Source of the DNA: an uncultured Bacteroides sp. | GTDB lineage: Bacteria; Bacteroidota; Bacteroidia; Bacteroidales; Bacteroidaceae | Length of the DNA: 64,000 nucleotides | Direction: 5' to 3' | NCBI GenBank assembly: GCA_900552645.1 | Contig: USAN01000002.1 | Location: 186,001 to 250,000, forward strand | Part shown: positions 61,324 through 64,000 of the stretch, piece by piece | Layout of the letters: the number at the start of each line of letters is the position of its first letter | How positions within the stretch are numbered: position 1 is the first letter of the stretch | Made by a program: the position numbers and the translations under genes | Notes under the pieces: generated by a model | What the model was told of the DNA's origin: nothing | Seen by the model: only the letters and a program-made list of their open reading frames with translations | Database searches by the model: none

Positions 61324-63141
61324 ATGAAAAAAGAAGAACCCGAATATATAAATAATTTAAAAGGTATAGTTTTAAACTTGCCCGAGACTCCTGGAATTTA
61401 TCAATATCTTGATGAAAAGGGGGAAATTATATATGTAGGTAAAGCTGTAAACCTTAAAAGAAGAGTATCTTCCTACTTTCATAAAGAGCAGAAAAGCAAC
61501 AAAACCAGAAGACTGGTAAAGAATATTCGCGATATAAAATATATCGTGGTTAATACAGAAGAAGAGGCCTTATTACTGGAAAACAACCTTATTAAAAGAT
61601 ATAAACCTCATTACAATGTACTTCTTAAGGACGACAAAACATATCCTTGCATTTGCATAACTAATGAATATTATCCGCGAATATTCGTTACCAGAAGGAG
61701 AATGAAGAAAGTGGGTACTTATTATGGCCCATACACATATTCTGCCCCATTGGTAGCAGTAATGGGACTAATAAGAAAGATTTATTCAATGAGACGCTGT
61801 CAACTTCAGCTTACTCCCGAAAAAATAGCTGAAGGAAAGTTTAAGGTTTGCCTTGATTATCATATAAAAACATGTAAAGGACCTTGCTGCGGACTTCAAT
61901 CGCACGAAGATTACATGAAAGATGTTGCAGAAATAAAGGAAATACTAAAAGGTAACACTCAGTCACTATTGGACATCCTTATGAAGGAAATGCAGCAACT
62001 TGCCGCCGATATGAAGTTTGAAGAGGCTCAAAAGGTTAAGGAAAAATACGAATTAATCGAAAGTTATCGCGCAAAAAGCGCTATTGTCAACTCTTTTATT
62101 AATGCAGATGTATTTTCTATAGAGATGAACGATAATATAGCATATATCAATTATCTTCATATAACTAATGGATCGGTAAACCAAGCGTTCACGTTTGAAT
62201 TTAAGAAACAGCTGGATGAAACCGAGGAAGAATTACTTCAGTTGGGAATTATCGAGATGAGAGAAAGATATGGAAGTAGAGCTCCAGAAATTATTGTTCC
62301 TTTCAAAATGGATATGAATCTACAGAATATTACTTTTACAGTTCCTCAAAAAGGAGAAAAAAAGAAGCTTTTAGATTTATCTTTAATGAATGTAAAGCAA
62401 TATAAGGTAGATAGGCTTAAGCAGGCCGATAAGCTTGACCCAGATCAGAAGAAAATACGTATTCTTAAAGAGATTCAGGAGCAACTTAAAATGGAAAAGT
62501 TGCCTGCTCATATAGAGTGTTTCGACAATTCTAACATATCGGGAAGCGATGCAGTTGCTGCTTGCGTAGTTTTCAAAATGGGCAAACCCAGCAAACAAGA
62601 ATATAGAAAATATAATATAAAGACAGTAGTTGGTCCCGATGATTACGCATCTATGAAAGAAGTAGTAGGACGTCGCTATAGGCGAGCTATTGAAGAAGGA
62701 ATGCCCCTGCCCGACTTAATTATAACTGACGGTGGAAAGGGACAAATGGAAGTGGTAAGAGAAGTTATAGAAGACGAACTTGGACTTACAATTCCCATTG
62801 CAGGTCTTGCAAAAGACAATCGTCATCGTACTTCCGAACTGCTTTATGGATTTCCGGCAGCAACAATTGGCGTAAAGCAATCTACACCACTATTTCATCT
62901 TCTCGAGAATATACAGAACGAAGTTCATAGGTTTGCAATAAAGTTTCATCGAGATAAGAGAAGCAAAAACCAGGTAGCATCAGTTCTCGATAATATACCA
63001 GGAGTTGGAGAATCAAGGAAAAGCGCCTTACTTAAAGCCTTCAAGAGTGTTGCCCGTATACGTAAAGCCACAGAGGAGGAAATTGCAACAATAGTAGGTA
63101 AAACAGTTGCTAAAAATATAAAAGAAATTCTCAAAGAATGA
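61324..63141 (+). CDS. uvrC: Excinuclease ABC subunit C
   Basis: A 605-residue nucleotide-excision-repair nuclease that makes both incisions around a lesion. GIY-YIG domain at about 14-95 (PGIYQYLDEKGEIIYVGKAVNLKRRVSSYF in parts), Cys-containing linker, UVR motif (MKFEEAQKVKEKYELI), RNase H-like domain with ECFDNSNISGSD and LIITDGGKGQMEV, and C-terminal tandem HhH (LDNIPGVGESRKSALLKAF). Full length. Transcribed from its own promoter, rightward. Confidence 0.97.
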   Translation: MKKEEPEYINNLKGIVLNLPETPGIYQYLDEKGEIIYVGKAVNLKRRVSSYFHKEQKSNKTRRLVKNIRDIKYIVVNTEEEALLLENNLIKRYKPHYNVLLKDDKTYPCICITNEYYPRIFVTRRRMKKVGTYYGPYTYSAPLVAVMGLIRKIYSMRRCQLQLTPEKIAEGKFKVCLDYHIKTCKGPCCGLQSHEDYMKDVAEIKEILKGNTQSLLDILMKEMQQLAADMKFEEAQKVKEKYELIESYRAKSAIVNSFINADVFSIEMNDNIAYINYLHITNGSVNQAFTFEFKKQLDETEEELLQLGIIEMRERYGSRAPEIIVPFKMDMNLQNITFTVPQKGEKKKLLDLSLMNVKQYKVDRLKQADKLDPDQKKIRILKEIQEQLKMEKLPAHIECFDNSNISGSDAVAACVVFKMGKPSKQEYRKYNIKTVVGPDDYASMKEVVGRRYRRAIEEGMPLPDLIITDGGKGQMEVVREVIEDELGLTIPIAGLAKDNRHRTSELLYGFPAATIGVKQSTPLFHLLENIQNEVHRFAIKFHRDKRSKNQVASVLDNIPGVGESRKSALLKAFKSVARIRKATEEEIATIVGKTVAKNIKEILKE

Positions 63142-63153
63142 TATATTAATTCA

Positions 63154-63161
63154 TACCTTTG
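63154..63161 (+). promoter_or_regulatory. -7 box TACCTTTG for dtd
   Basis: TAnnTTTG match 20 bp before the dtd ATG, in the short uvrC-dtd gap. Confidence 0.5.
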
Positions 63162-63181
63162 TTATTATTACATATATTTAT

Positions 63182-63634
63182 ATGAGACTGGTTATACAAA
63201 GAGTTAGTCATGCTTCGGTAACAATAAACGGAGTATGCAAAAGTGCCGTTAAAAATGGTTTTATGATTCTTGTTGGAGTTGAAGAAGCAGATAATGAAGA
63301 AGATGCCGAATGGCTAGCACGAAAAGTTATTGGATTAAGAGTTTTTGATGATGAAAATGGAGTAATGAATAGATCTATAACAGATATTGATGGTGAGATT
63401 CTTGCCATAAGCCAGTTTACTCTGTTCGCTTCGTACAAAAAAGGTAATCGTCCATCTTACATACGCGCTGCAGGTCATGGAAAAGCAATACCTATATATA
63501 ACCATTTTTGCACCGAGCTTGAAAAATTAATAGGCAAAGAGATAGGAACAGGCGAATTTGGAGCCGACATGAAGGTAGAACTTCTTAACGACGGACCTGT
63601 TACTATATGTATGGATTCTAAAAACAAAGAGTAA
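63182..63634 (+). CDS. dtd: D-aminoacyl-tRNA deacylase
   Basis: A 150-residue enzyme that removes D-amino acids (and Gly mischarged on tRNA-Ala) from tRNA. MRLVIQRVSHASVTING at the start, SQFTLFASYKKGNRPSY with the catalytic S-Q-F-T region, and GPVT motif as NDGPVTICMDS. Full length. Ends one base before the MazG-like ATG. Confidence 0.97.
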   Translation: MRLVIQRVSHASVTINGVCKSAVKNGFMILVGVEEADNEEDAEWLARKVIGLRVFDDENGVMNRSITDIDGEILAISQFTLFASYKKGNRPSYIRAAGHGKAIPIYNHFCTELEKLIGKEIGTGEFGADMKVELLNDGPVTICMDSKNKE

Positions 63635-63635
63635 A

Positions 63636-63956
63636 ATGACTATAGAGGAAGCTCAAAAAACCGTAGACTCTTGGATAAAAGAGTACGGAGTACGCTATTT
63701 CAGCGAACTTACAAATATGGCTGTTCTGACAGAAGAAGTTGGAGAAATGGCTAGAATAATGGCTAGAAAATATGGCGATCAATCTTTTAAAGAGGGAGAA
63801 AAGTCAAATCTTGCCGATGAAATGGCCGATGTTTTATGGGTTTTGCTATGCATAGCCAATCAAACAGGTACAGACCTTACTGAAGCTTTCATAAAGAATA
63901 TAGAAAAGAAGAGTGACAGAGATAAAAATAGACATAAGAACAACCCTAAATTATAG
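63636..63956 (+). CDS. Nucleotide pyrophosphohydrolase, MazG-like
   Basis: A 106-residue all-alpha NTP pyrophosphatase of the MazG/dUTPase-2-like superfamily. The metal-binding signature is visible as LTEEVGEMARIM (E-x-x-E) and LADEMADVLWVLLCIAN (E-x-x-D). It likely hydrolyses (d)NTPs to monophosphates and pyrophosphate, a house-cleaning role. Directly follows dtd and precedes the partial His-rich gene. Confidence 0.92.
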   Translation: MTIEEAQKTVDSWIKEYGVRYFSELTNMAVLTEEVGEMARIMARKYGDQSFKEGEKSNLADEMADVLWVLLCIANQTGTDLTEAFIKNIEKKSDRDKNRHKNNPKL

Positions 63957-63963
63957 AAAAAAG

Positions 63964-64000
63964 ATGGAACATCATCACGATCATTGTTGTGGACATGACC
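63964..64000 (+). CDS. Start of a gene with His/Cys-rich N-terminus (partial)
   Basis: ATG 7 bp after the MazG-like stop opens a frame running off the window: MEHHHDHCCGHD. Only 12 codons are seen. In Bacteroides-like genomes the next gene after uvrC-dtd-mazG is often deoC (deoxyribose-phosphate aldolase), sometimes with a His-rich extension, but that is an inference from context. Confidence 0.5.
   Translation, partial: MEHHHDHCCGHD

Noticed and set aside
1..64000. tRNA, rRNA, prophage or insertion sequence with transposase
   Set aside because: None recognised on either strand by eye; a covariance-model or profile search would be the decisive test.

Overview
The window is a 64 kb chromosomal segment of an AT-rich member of the Bacteroidales, probably Bacteroidaceae or Prevotellaceae. 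This is inferred from the gene content: a fused SecDF, a SpmA-SpmB fusion, fumarate reductase with a cytochrome b558-type anchor, an exbB-exbD-exbD-tonB-pstS-TPR cluster, families GH95/GH2/GH51/GH97, and TPR regulators with a LuxR-like tail. Many genes are also preceded by the Bacteroidetes -7 box TAnnTTTG. No rRNA, tRNA, CRISPR array, prophage or transposase gene was recognised.

Layout. 0-4 kb: the 3' part of a GH95 fucosidase-like gene with a 22-bp-period palindrome array in its 3' UTR, an S24/S26 peptidase-like gene, a membrane TPR/HTH regulator and a MITE-like element. 4-10 kb (minus strand): dapB, lepB, a second degenerate lepB, wbqC, an SDR oxidoreductase and uxuA, packed head to tail. 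10-20 kb: a DUF2851 gene, dprA, a thioesterase, a glycosyltransferase, an LpxH-like phosphoesterase, a dus gene, the frdCAB operon and a PAP2 phosphatase. 20-26 kb: an energy-transduction operon. 26-33 kb: an unknown secreted protein, secDF, an endonuclease/exonuclease/phosphatase-family gene, two rhomboids and HU. 33-41 kb: exported glycosidases GH2, GH51 and GH97 with an AAA ATPase remnant. 41-49 kb: cysS, the threonine-to-glycine pair kbl/tdh, a DEAD-box helicase, a second MITE copy and an S41 protease. 49-56 kb: coaD, parE, a GNAT gene, and a TonB-dependent receptor with a metallophosphoesterase. 56-64 kb (all plus strand): an SpmAB-like protein, ybeY, mnmG, apt, uvrC, dtd, a MazG-like gene and the start of a His-rich protein.

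The glycosidases would release fucose/galactose, galactose, arabinose and alpha-galactosyl units from plant or host glycans, and uxuA with the SDR would handle hexuronates. No SusC/SusD pair is present, so these are scattered enzymes and not a complete utilisation locus. Fumarate reductase fits anaerobic succinate-forming respiration.

The most unusual signals are in non-coding DNA and in degenerate enzymes: (i) two 178-bp inverted copies of a MITE-like element with a base-paired stem carrying a compensatory change; (ii) two intergenic loci with 21-bp tandem repeats sharing the same order of variant units; (iii) the 22-bp palindrome array; (iv) a parS-like centromere palindrome between mnmG and apt, next to the largest non-coding region and the point where gene orientation switches; (v) a signal-peptidase paralogue lacking both catalytic Ser and Lys. 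I found no wholly new multi-gene system.
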